A stretch of DNA of 15,084 bases, taken from Chloroflexota bacterium (lineage in GTDB: Bacteria; Chloroflexota; Dormibacteria; CF-121). Below, in pieces: positions 7,022-13,765 of this stretch (the first letter of the stretch is position 1; each line of letters begins with the position of its first letter). The position numbers and the translations under genes were made by a program. The DNA lies in the NCBI GenBank assembly GCA_005882525.1, contig VBGO01000058.1, positions 1 to 15,084 of the forward strand, read 5' to 3'. Below the pieces are notes generated by a model that was not told the origin of the DNA, searched no databases, and saw only the letters and a program-made list of their open reading frames with translations.

Positions 7022-8032
7022 TCAGTTCAGCCGGTCGCCCATGAACACCGTGAGATCGACCACCCGGCACGAGTATCCCCACTCGTTGTCGTACCAGCTG
7101 AAGACCTTGCCGTGGCGGTCTCCGATCACCATGGTCAACGGCGCGTCCACGATCGACGAGTAGGGATTGCCTTTGAAGTCGCTCGAGACCAGTTCCTCTT
7201 CGGTGACGGCGAGGATCCCCTTGAGATCGCTGGCGGCCGCCTCGCGGAGCGCCTCGTTGATGGTGTCGGCCGAGACGGAGTCTCGGGTCATGACGGCAAG
7301 ATCGACGAGCGAGACATTCGGGGTGGGTACCCGCAGAGAAATGCCGTGGAACTTTCCCTTGAGCTCGGGCATCACGAGCGCCATCGCCGTCGCCGCGCCG
7401 GTGCTGGTCGGGATCACCGAGAGGGCCGCGGCACGAGCCCGCCGGAGGTCTTTGTGCGGCGCGTCGAGCAGCCGCTGATCGCTCGTATATGAATGCACCG
7501 TCGTCATCAGCCCGACTTCGATGCCGAAGCTGTCGTGGATCACCTTCGCCACCGGCGCCAGGCAGTTCGTCGTACACGAGGCATTGCTGACGACGTGATG
7601 CTGCCGCGGGTCGTACCGGTCGCCGTTGACACCCAGCACGATCGTGATGTCCTCGTTCTTGGCCGGCGCCGAGATGATGACTTTCTTTGCTCCACCGCGG
7701 TCGATATGGGCCTTGGCCTTGGTGGCATCGGTGAAGAGTCCCGTCGACTCGATCACGATGTCGATCCCAAGGTCGCGCCAGGGCAGGTTGCCCGGATCCC
7801 GCTCCGCGAAGACCTTTACCCTCGTACCGTCCACCGTCAGATGATCACCGTCGGCGCTGACGCTGCCGGCGTAGTTGCCGAGGATGGAATCGTACTTCAG
7901 GAGATGAGCCAGCGTCGGCGGATCGGTGATGTCATTGACGGCGACGATCTCGAGGTCGCCTCGACCGTGCGCGGCCCGGTAGACGTTGCGCCCAATGCGG
8001 CCAAACCCATTGATCCCAACCTTCACCGGCAT
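7022..8032 (-). CDS. gap: Glyceraldehyde-3-phosphate dehydrogenase, type I
   Basis: 336 residues, standard length. It oxidises and phosphorylates glyceraldehyde 3-phosphate to 1,3-bisphosphoglycerate. The Rossmann motif GINGFGRIG (7-15), the catalytic C153 in SNASCTTNCLAP and H180 in TTVHSYTSDQ are intact, and WYDNEWGYS closes the protein. Asp34 in AVNDIT favours NAD, and Pro192 in LLDAPHKD is also NAD-type. The residue before it is Ala191, where strictly NAD-dependent enzymes usually have Leu, so dual NAD/NADP use is possible (inference). ATG at 8032 has a strong ribosome site AAGGAGA six bases upstream. It sits 31 bases after whiA and its TGA is shared or nearly shared with the upstream CTG of pgk. 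The order whiA-gap-pgk-tpiA is that of Actinobacteria. Confidence 0.98.
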   Translation of the reverse strand: MPVKVGINGFGRIGRNVYRAAHGRGDLEIVAVNDITDPPTLAHLLKYDSILGNYAGSVSADGDHLTVDGTRVKVFAERDPGNLPWRDLGIDIVIESTGLFTDATKAKAHIDRGGAKKVIISAPAKNEDITIVLGVNGDRYDPRQHHVVSNASCTTNCLAPVAKVIHDSFGIEVGLMTTVHSYTSDQRLLDAPHKDLRRARAAALSVIPTSTGAATAMALVMPELKGKFHGISLRVPTPNVSLVDLAVMTRDSVSADTINEALREAAASDLKGILAVTEEELVSSDFKGNPYSSIVDAPLTMVIGDRHGKVFSWYDNEWGYSCRVVDLTVFMGDRLN

Positions 8033-8038
8033 GAGCGC

Positions 8039-8045
8039 TCTCCTT
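8039..8045 (-). promoter_or_regulatory. Ribosome-binding site of gap
   Basis: The minus strand reads AAGGAGA six bases before the gap ATG. It is the only near-consensus Shine-Dalgarno I see in the window and fixes the gap start. It suggests gap is strongly translated, independently of upstream whiA. Confidence 0.8.
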
Positions 8046-8063
8046 ACGACCGCGGATCCAGAC

Positions 8064-8927
8064 TCAGTCTATTAGACCATTTCGATTCGCTTGCACCACC
8101 AAGCGGCGCAGCCGATTGGCGACCGCCGACTTGCTCACCTGCGCCAGCTCGGCGAGCTCTTTGAGGCCGGCGCGCGGATGCGACCAGCGCAGCTCGGCCA
8201 CCTCGCGCAGCGCCGGAGCGAGGGTGTGCAAACCGGCATCGCGCGCCTTGAGGCGGCGGATCGCCTCGCGCTGTTGCAGAGCAGCACGCAGGCGCTTGTC
8301 CAGGTTCGCGGTCTCGCTGTTGGCCCGACGGTTTGCCTGACTGCGCATGTCGCGCACGATCCGGTCATTCTCGAAACGCATCACGGCGCGGTTGGCCCCC
8401 ATCAGGCCCAGCAGCCGCGAGATCGGCTCCGCGGCCTTCAAGTAGTAGACGGTCCGATGACGTCGTGCGGTTGGCTTGAGGGGAATGCCCGCGCGGGCCG
8501 CGGCCGAGGTCAGCAGCCGGCCGCCGCCCTCGGGCACCGCCAGCTCGAGGTGATAGGCGTCAGCCGGGTTGCCCAGCAGACCGCGAGCCAGAAAGGCCCC
8601 GCGCAGGATGGCGCGAGCGCAGCAGACGTCCTGTGAGCCTCGGCCGGGCGGCAGCGTTAGCCGCAACCGATAGCTGGGGCGCTTCTCGGTTGCGCCTTTG
8701 CGCACTGTCTCCACCCGACCACCGGCGATTTTGGCGAGGTGGACCACCTTTCGCGCGACCGCATTGCGCGGGATGCGCAACGTCAACGGGGTGCCGTCGC
8801 CAGTCCCGACCAGGGCCTCGGCGATCGCCGTCAGCTCGGCCTCCTGACAGCACGCCCGGGCCGGTTGGACGTTGGCGAGCTCCGCCTTCACCTCGTCGGT
8901 GAACGACGCCTTGACCGTCACTGCCAC
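8064..8927 (-). CDS. whiA: WhiA-family DNA-binding regulator
   Basis: 287 residues, a little short for WhiA (usually above 300). The family pairs a degenerate LAGLIDADG homing-endonuclease fold with a C-terminal helix-turn-helix; it controls sporulation and division genes in Streptomyces and influences division and chromosome segregation in Bacillus. Seen here: SFTDEVKAELA (8-18), CCARAILRGAFLARG (102-116) with NPADAYHLEL (120-129), the conserved NSETANLDK (203-211) with the Q-R-EAIRRL helix, and the helix-turn-helix GLKELAELAQVSKSAVANRL (254-273). Start is GTG at 8927, or a second GTG at 8921 (MTVKASFTDEV), which suits a -10 box at 8930-8935. It heads the glycolytic operon. The usual partners rapZ and yvcK, between uvrC and whiA in Actinobacteria, are absent here. 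Confidence 0.93.
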   Translation of the reverse strand: MAVTVKASFTDEVKAELANVQPARACCQEAELTAIAEALVGTGDGTPLTLRIPRNAVARKVVHLAKIAGGRVETVRKGATEKRPSYRLRLTLPPGRGSQDVCCARAILRGAFLARGLLGNPADAYHLELAVPEGGGRLLTSAAARAGIPLKPTARRHRTVYYLKAAEPISRLLGLMGANRAVMRFENDRIVRDMRSQANRRANSETANLDKRLRAALQQREAIRRLKARDAGLHTLAPALREVAELRWSHPRAGLKELAELAQVSKSAVANRLRRLVVQANRNGLID

Positions 8928-8937
8928 ACATTAAACT
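8911..8937 (+). promoter_or_regulatory. Promoter of lgt, probably leaderless
   Basis: TTGACC (8911-8916), a 15-base spacer and TAAACT (8932-8937, 4 of 6) precede the lgt GTG by six bases, so transcription would start on the GTG itself. No Shine-Dalgarno is present. The -35 lies inside the first codons of whiA, and the -10 overlaps the candidate whiA -10 on the other strand. Confidence 0.45.
8930..8935 (-). promoter_or_regulatory. -10 box for whiA
   Basis: The minus strand reads TTTAAT (5 of 6). It is two bases before the GTG at 8927 and eight bases before the GTG at 8921, so a start at 8921 on a leaderless mRNA fits better. No good -35 is visible at normal spacing. Confidence 0.4.
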
Positions 8938-8943
8938 GGGTCG

Positions 8944-9777
8944 GTGCTGATCAAGATCGGGATCGATCCGGTGCTGGTGACGATCGGTGGGCTCAAGATC
9001 CACTGGTACGGCATCATGATCGCGCTCGGCCTTTATGCCGGCATCCAGGTCGCGCTCCGCGATGCGGCGCGGCGGGGCATCAACAAGGACCAGTTGATGA
9101 ACCTCGCCTTGCTGGCGGCCGTGCTCGGTATCGCCGGCGGCCGCCTCTATTACGTCGTGCAGAACAATCCGGGCTTCTACTGGCACCACCCGGCGGAGAT
9201 CATCGCCGTCTGGCAGGGTGGCATGGCCTTCTTCGGCGCGATGTTCGGCGGAGCGCTGGCGGTGGCGATCGCCGCCTGGCGCTGGCGGATGCCGTTCTGG
9301 AGCCTGCTGGACGTCGGCGCGCTGGGGATGACGATCGGCCAGGCCATCGGCCGGGTGGGCAATATCATCAACGGAGACATCGTCGGGTACCGGACGAACG
9401 GCTGGGGCTTCGAGTACACGAACCCGAACACGTTCGGGCCCATCAACGTCCCGGTCCAGCCGGCGAGCCTCTACGAGCTGCTCATCAGCCTCGCGCTCTT
9501 CCTGCTGTTGTGGAACCTGCGCACCCGGATTCATCCGGAGGGCATGCTGGCGATGATCTATATCGTGTTGTACTCGATCAGCCAGTTCTTTATTTTCTTC
9601 CTGCGCGACAACATCATCATTCTGGGCGGGCTCAAGCAGGCGCAGGTGACATCACTGGTCGTCATCGCGCTGACGCTGCCGGTGATCGCCTACCTGTTGC
9701 GCAAAGAACGGCTCGCGCCGCAGGGTAACCACGGGGTCAGCGAACCCGCCGGTCGAGCCGCCCTTTCAGGCGAGTAG
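8944..9777 (+). CDS. lgt: Prolipoprotein diacylglyceryl transferase
   Basis: 277 residues with about seven hydrophobic helices. Lgt moves the diacylglyceryl group of phosphatidylglycerol onto the lipobox Cys of prelipoproteins at the outer face of the cytoplasmic membrane. Supporting motifs are KIHWYGIMIALGL (18-30), GGRLYYV, GGMAFFGAMFGG (92-103), the signature GRVGNIINGDIVGYRT (136-151) and a last helix ending FFIFFLRDN. It departs from the E. coli pattern at several places. The GMSFHGG His is Phe97, the signature Glu is Asp145, and the R-F-x-x-E motif of the last part is QFFIF. The essential signature Arg137 and Asn140 are kept. GTG at 8944 is the only sensible start. It is a single-gene plus-strand unit, divergent from whiA and convergent with the receiver-domain gene 11 bases away. 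Confidence 0.94.
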   Translation: MLIKIGIDPVLVTIGGLKIHWYGIMIALGLYAGIQVALRDAARRGINKDQLMNLALLAAVLGIAGGRLYYVVQNNPGFYWHHPAEIIAVWQGGMAFFGAMFGGALAVAIAAWRWRMPFWSLLDVGALGMTIGQAIGRVGNIINGDIVGYRTNGWGFEYTNPNTFGPINVPVQPASLYELLISLALFLLLWNLRTRIHPEGMLAMIYIVLYSISQFFIFFLRDNIIILGGLKQAQVTSLVVIALTLPVIAYLLRKERLAPQGNHGVSEPAGRAALSGE

Positions 9778-9788
9778 CTCTTCGGCGT

Positions 9789-11591
9789 TTACGCAGCGCG
9801 CTTGCGTCGCTCGCCGCGCTTGAGGAGCAGCTCGAGGAAGCGCTCGGGCTGGAACTCGGCCTTCTCGACGATCGATTCGACGGTGCCCTCGAGGCGCTGC
9901 CGGTCCTCGGCGGTCAGCGTCTTTGCCGTATGGACGAGGATCGGGACCCGGCTCATCTCCTTGTCGCGGCGCAGCGCGGCGACCACCTCGAAGCCGTCGG
10001 CACCGGGCATGACCAGGTCGAGAATCACCAGGTCGGGCTTGTTGCGTAAGGCCTGCTCGATGCCGGCTCGGGCGTTGTCGACCGCATTGACCCGGACGTT
10101 GAATGGCTTGAGGATGGCCTTCACCAGGCTGACCGCCTGCAGGTCGTCGTCGATGACGAGCACGTTCGCCGGCATTTTCTTCGCGCGTTTGCCGTCCGCC
10201 ATCAAGTCGAAGCGAACCATCAGCTGGACGAGCTGCTGCCGGTCGATCGGCTTGGTCAGCACCTCGCCCTCCGCCACCGCCACCGGTGGCGCGTCGGGCG
10301 CCGCCAGCACCACCAACGGGATGTCACGGGTGCGCGGGTCTTTGCGCAACTCGCGGATCATTGCCGGGGCGCCGTTGGGCGGCAGCTGGGCGTCGATCAG
10401 GATCGCCAGTGGCTGCATGTGTGTCGCCTTCTCCAGGGCGCGCGGAGTGTTGTCGACATAGACGACCTCGTAGCCGGCCCGCTTGAGGAACGGCTCGATC
10501 CGCTGGCGTGAGACCTGGTCGTTGTCGGCCACCAGGATGTCTGGCGGTCGCCGGTCCCGGTCGACGACCGATGGCGCATCGGCGATCGCAGACTTGCTAC
10601 CGGTGAGCGACCGAGCGACCTCACTCAACTTGACCGCGCTCTCGTGCAGGTACTTGAGGTACTCGCGGCGCTCTTCGACCGTCAGCGCGTGCGCGCGCTC
10701 GTCGAGCAGGACGCTGGAGAACCCGACCAATGCGTTCAGCCGGGAGTTGATCAGATGGCTTTGCTCGATGCTGAGACCGGCGGTCGGAATCGTCATCGGG
10801 CCCGTCCCAACCCCGTGCCGCTCCCGTTCCTGGCTCTCCTGCAGCGCCTTGCGGACCTGCTGCATCTCTTCGTTCTGGGCGTGGATCTCGGCGGCGAGGG
10901 CCTGGCGGCGCGCCCCCCAGTCGGAGGCCAATTTGTTCGATTGCTCGCTGAGCTCCGCGTGCCGCCCCTGCAGCGCCTGGTGCTGCTCGCGTTCAGCGGC
11001 GAGGCCTCGCGCGAGCGCGGCGCCGGACTCCTTCAGCTCGTTGAGCTCGGCCAGCAGGCGTTCGCGGTCGAGCCCCCATTGGATCTGGTCCGTCTGCAGC
11101 GTGTCCCGGTCCCGGGTGACCATGCCAAGTTGGTCACGAAGGCGGGCCGTGTCGGCGGCGCTCGTCGCCACCTGGGCATGAAGTCCGCTGGCCACTTGCT
11201 CGGCCGCCTGCAGCTTCTCGCGGACGCCGGCCACCTCCCGCTCGGCTACCTCGACGGCCTGGCGGGCCCGGTCGCGGTCGGTGGCGGCCAGGTCCCGAGC
11301 GGCGGTGGCCTGCTCGCGCTCCCGCCGCACGGCCTCCAGTTCCTCTTCGAGCTTCGCCAGCCGGCCGCGCTCGGCGGCGATCGTCTCGTTGACGGTCCGC
11401 AGCGTCTGGCGGAGCCGGTCCTCTTCGGCCTTGATCGCCTGCCGTTCGGCGGCCCACTGGCGGCCGGCTTCCTCATGGCTGGCGAGTTCGACCGAGAGCG
11501 CCTCGGCCATCGATTCCACGCGCGCGAGAAACTGCCGCCCCTCGTGGACAGCTTCGCCGAGCGCGCTGGACAGGTCAGGCGAGTCCGGCAC
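9789..11591 (-). CDS. Coiled-coil protein with HisKA-like segment and two receiver domains
   Basis: 600 residues, probably cytoplasmic, with no membrane helix. Residues about 15-260 are a long Glu/Arg/Ala-rich coiled coil. About 270-330 resemble a histidine-kinase dimerisation segment: SHLINSRLNALVGFSSVLL aligns with the H-box, His279 kept, then a second helix EERREYLKYLHESAVKLSEVA. No HATPase domain follows. Receiver 1 (about 351-462) has acidic ADND, a candidate acceptor D400 in LIDAQLPP and Lys in LTKPID, but Ala where the switch Thr/Ser belongs (VVLAAPD). Receiver 2 (about 475-590) is canonical: IDDD, acceptor D525 in VILDLVMPG, T555 and K577. It has no output domain. GTG at 11591 was chosen because upstream codons are Pro/Arg-rich and lack family features. 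A TATA-containing box lies just before it. It may act as a scaffold phosphorylated by an outside kinase; partner unknown. Confidence 0.85.
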   Translation of the reverse strand: MPDSPDLSSALGEAVHEGRQFLARVESMAEALSVELASHEEAGRQWAAERQAIKAEEDRLRQTLRTVNETIAAERGRLAKLEEELEAVRREREQATAARDLAATDRDRARQAVEVAEREVAGVREKLQAAEQVASGLHAQVATSAADTARLRDQLGMVTRDRDTLQTDQIQWGLDRERLLAELNELKESGAALARGLAAEREQHQALQGRHAELSEQSNKLASDWGARRQALAAEIHAQNEEMQQVRKALQESQERERHGVGTGPMTIPTAGLSIEQSHLINSRLNALVGFSSVLLDERAHALTVEERREYLKYLHESAVKLSEVARSLTGSKSAIADAPSVVDRDRRPPDILVADNDQVSRQRIEPFLKRAGYEVVYVDNTPRALEKATHMQPLAILIDAQLPPNGAPAMIRELRKDPRTRDIPLVVLAAPDAPPVAVAEGEVLTKPIDRQQLVQLMVRFDLMADGKRAKKMPANVLVIDDDLQAVSLVKAILKPFNVRVNAVDNARAGIEQALRNKPDLVILDLVMPGADGFEVVAALRRDKEMSRVPILVHTAKTLTAEDRQRLEGTVESIVEKAEFQPERFLELLLKRGERRKRAA

Positions 11592-11638
11592 GCCCCTATA
11601 ACGGCGGGTGGCGCCCGGGCTGGCACCTCCATCCGTTT

Positions 11639-11652
11639 CCGGCCCGGGCCGG
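11639..11652. repeat. 14-base perfect palindrome between two genes
   Basis: CCGGCCCGGGCCGG reads identically on both strands. It lies four bases past the zinc-finger gene stop and 47 bases before the start of the receiver-domain gene. It could be a cruciform, operator or terminator core, but it has no loop and no T-run. In GC-rich DNA such palindromes also arise by chance. Confidence 0.35.
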
Positions 11653-11656
11653 GTGC

Positions 11657-11878
11657 TTAGGAGGAGGTTACCTCGGTCCGAATCAGGGGCCCGCGGCCGG
11701 GTGGCTGGGTTTCGGGCGCCGACGGACCCGGCCGGTCGGGAGGCGCATCCTGGGCCAGGATCTCGTTGCACAGGGCCACGCAGAGGTGGCAGATGTAGAC
11801 GTCGGATGGCCCGGCGACGAGGCGGACATCCCCCTGCTTCTTGCCGCAGAACGAGCAGCGGCGCACCGGGCGGTCCAC
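11657..11878 (-). CDS. Small free-standing ClpX-type C4 zinc-finger protein
   Basis: 73 residues. The first half is the zinc-binding domain found at the N-terminus of ClpX: CSFCGKKQGDVRLVAGP then YICHLCVALCNEIL, giving Cys8, Cys11, Cys30 and Cys33 as C-x2-C ... C-x2-C. In ClpX this domain dimerises and binds adaptors and some substrates. Here the AAA+ ATPase is missing; after residue 42 only a Pro-rich tail follows (PPDRPGPSAPETQPPGRGP), ending in a stop. The protein is therefore complete rather than a clipped ClpX: there is no open frame with ATPase motifs downstream. GTG at 11878 starts the domain cleanly, with GATAAT seven bases upstream, suggesting a leaderless mRNA. It lies 13 bases after uvrC. 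It may be a decoy or adaptor for ClpXP (inference). Confidence 0.88.
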   Translation of the reverse strand: MDRPVRRCSFCGKKQGDVRLVAGPSDVYICHLCVALCNEILAQDAPPDRPGPSAPETQPPGRGPLIRTEVTSS

Positions 11879-11885
11879 GGTCCCG

Positions 11886-11891
11886 ATTATC
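11886..11891 (-). promoter_or_regulatory. -10 box for the zinc-finger gene
   Basis: The minus strand reads GATAAT (5 of 6) directly after the uvrC stop and seven bases before the GTG at 11878. The spacing puts the transcription start on the GTG, so the gene can be expressed separately from uvrC as a leaderless mRNA. The hexamer 17 bases upstream (TCGCCA) is a poor -35. Confidence 0.45.
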
Positions 11892-13760
11892 TCAGAGCAT
11901 CTCCTTGATGGCGACCGCCACCGACCGGGTGATCCCCCTGACGGCCATCAACTCTTCGAGCGTGGCGCCGCGGATGTTGTCGACGCTGCCGAACTGGCGG
12001 ATCAGCGCCCGGCGGCGGACCGGCCCCAGCCCGCTGATGCCGTCCAGGGCCGAGGCGAAGGCGTCTTTCTTCCGGACGACCCGGTGGAAGGCGATGGCGA
12101 AGCGGTGCGCCTCATCCCGGATGCGCTGGACCAGGAAGAGCGCCTCGGAGTCGAGCGGCAGCCGGATGGGGTCGCTCTCGCCGGGCCGGAACAGCTCTTC
12201 CTGCTCCTTGGCCAGGCCGAAGGTCGCGACCGACGCCAGCCCCATCGACTCGATCACCTCGCGGGCCGCCGAGAGCTGGCCTTTTCCGCCGTCGATCAGG
12301 ACCAGGTCCGGCAGCCGGCTGAAGCTGGGCTCCTCGGGGGTGCCTTCCTCGGACCGGGCGTGCCGGCTGAAGCGCCGCCGAAGGACCTCCTGGAGCATGG
12401 CGAAGTCGTTGGCGCCCTGCACGGTCTTGATCCGAAAGTGCCGATAATGCGCCGGCTTGGGCCGGCCCTCTTCGAAGACGACCATCGAGCCCACCGGGTA
12501 CTTGCCCTGGATGTTCGAGATGTCGTAGCACTCGATCCGGACCGGCAGCGTGGGCAGCGCAAGCCGGGCCTGGAGGTCGTTCAGCAGCGAGGCTGTTCGG
12601 TCCGCGTCGTAATCGAGCTTGATCCGCATCTGGCGCATCGTCTCCGCGGCGTTGGCCGCCGCCTGCTCGAGCAGCTCGCGCTGCTTGCCGCGCTGTGGCA
12701 CCCGGACCGTCACGGTGCTGCCCCGGCGTTCGCTGAGCCACTGCTCGATCAGCTCGTGGTCGGGCAGCGCCTCGGGAACGAAGACCTCTTTGGGGATGTG
12801 GGTGGCGTTCGCGTAGTACTGGCTGACGAACGCATTGAGGATGTCGGCACTCGGCTGGTCTTTGCCAAGGCCGACCAGATCGAAGTTCTCCGAGCCGGAT
12901 AGCCGGCCTTCGCGCACGCTGAACACGCGGACGGAGCCCTGGCCATCCACGCGGGCCAGGCCAAAGAGGTCCTGGTCGTAGCGGCCCATGGCCAGCACTT
13001 TTTGCCGCTCGGCCATTCGTTCCATCGCGTCCAGGCGGTCCCGATAGCGAGCCGCCGCCTCGTACTCGAGCTTGTCCGCCGCCTCCTGCATCTGTTGCTT
13101 GAGGCGCTTGGCCACCTGGTCGGAGCGGCCGTCGAGGAAGCTCGCCACCTGGTTCAGCTGCTCGTGGTACGCCTCACGGTTGATGAAGCCCGCGCAGGGT
13201 GCCGAGCAAAGATTGAGGTGGTAGTAGAAGCAGGGGCGCCCGAGCGCGAACTCGGAGTCCTTGCAGCTACGGTAGGGGATGACGCGCCGCACGGTTTTCA
13301 AGGTCGTTCGCAGCGCGATCGCGTGGGTGTACGGGCCCCAGTACCGGGCGCCGTCGCTGGCAGGCCGGCGCACCAGCGTGATGCGCGGGAAATCCTCGTT
13401 CAAGGGTAATTTGATGTACAGGTAGTTCTTGTCGTCGCGCAGCCGGATGTTGAAGCGGGGGCGATGCCGCTTGATCATCGTCTGCTCGAGCACCAGGGCC
13501 TCTTTCTCATTTGCCGTGGTGATCACCTCGAACTCATAGACCCGCGCGACCATCGCGGCGATGTGTTCCGGTAACACGCTCGAGGCCTGGAAGTAGTTCG
13601 GCACCCGGTTGCGCAGGCTGAGCGCCTTGCCAGCGTAGATCACCCGACCCTGGGTGTCGCGCATCAGGTAGACGCCGGGCGTGTCGGGCAGCGCCTTGAG
13701 CCGTTCGCGCAGATAGTCGGGCCGCTCCGTGATCGGAGCCGCTCGGGTCGTGGTCGCCAT
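11892..13760 (-). CDS. uvrC: Excinuclease ABC subunit C
   Basis: 622 residues, normal length. UvrC makes both incisions around a DNA lesion in nucleotide excision repair after UvrA/UvrB have loaded. Domains in order: the GIY-YIG nuclease (GVYLM at 29-33, VIYAGKALSLRNRV at 40-53, ANEKEALVLEQ) for the 3' cut; four Cys (166, 177, 185, 189) spaced like the Fe-S ligands reported for E. coli UvrC; a UVR helix pair (about 200-245) that binds UvrB; the RNase H-like nuclease (D413 in ECYDISN, D490 in LIDGGKGQL, DEAHRFA) for the 5' cut; and helix-hairpin-helix motifs at the end (GISGLGPVRRRALI, RGATLEELMAVRGI). ATG at 13760 is five bases after the uvrA stop, so the genes form one repair operon. The proteins are complete at this end and no frame defect is seen. 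Confidence 0.98.
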   Translation of the reverse strand: MATTTRAAPITERPDYLRERLKALPDTPGVYLMRDTQGRVIYAGKALSLRNRVPNYFQASSVLPEHIAAMVARVYEFEVITTANEKEALVLEQTMIKRHRPRFNIRLRDDKNYLYIKLPLNEDFPRITLVRRPASDGARYWGPYTHAIALRTTLKTVRRVIPYRSCKDSEFALGRPCFYYHLNLCSAPCAGFINREAYHEQLNQVASFLDGRSDQVAKRLKQQMQEAADKLEYEAAARYRDRLDAMERMAERQKVLAMGRYDQDLFGLARVDGQGSVRVFSVREGRLSGSENFDLVGLGKDQPSADILNAFVSQYYANATHIPKEVFVPEALPDHELIEQWLSERRGSTVTVRVPQRGKQRELLEQAAANAAETMRQMRIKLDYDADRTASLLNDLQARLALPTLPVRIECYDISNIQGKYPVGSMVVFEEGRPKPAHYRHFRIKTVQGANDFAMLQEVLRRRFSRHARSEEGTPEEPSFSRLPDLVLIDGGKGQLSAAREVIESMGLASVATFGLAKEQEELFRPGESDPIRLPLDSEALFLVQRIRDEAHRFAIAFHRVVRKKDAFASALDGISGLGPVRRRALIRQFGSVDNIRGATLEELMAVRGITRSVAVAIKEML

Positions 13761-13765
13761 GCGAA

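Noticed and set aside
5928..7163. A 411-codon plus-strand open frame opposite pgk and gap
   Set aside because: Composition is rich in Arg, Asp, His and Gln with no domain; the minus-strand genes explain the region.
7026..7577. An extension of pgk upstream of the gap stop
   Set aside because: It is an alternate frame of gap with low-complexity Arg/Gly composition, and PGK domain sequence begins only after 6995.
8739..9728. A 329-codon plus-strand open frame spanning whiA and lgt
   Set aside because: It runs antisense to whiA and then one frame off lgt, so it cannot be real alongside both.
9775..9795. A shared terminator between convergent lgt and the receiver-domain gene
   Set aside because: Only 11 bases separate the stops and no stable stem with a T-run is present.
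11592..11771. A 60-residue N-terminal extension of the receiver-domain protein
   Set aside because: It overlaps the zinc-finger gene and the palindrome, and is Pro/Arg/Gly-rich with no pattern; the GTG at 11591 is a better start.
11841..12902. A 353-codon plus-strand open frame opposite uvrC
   Set aside because: It is antisense to conserved UvrC motifs and shows no protein features of its own.
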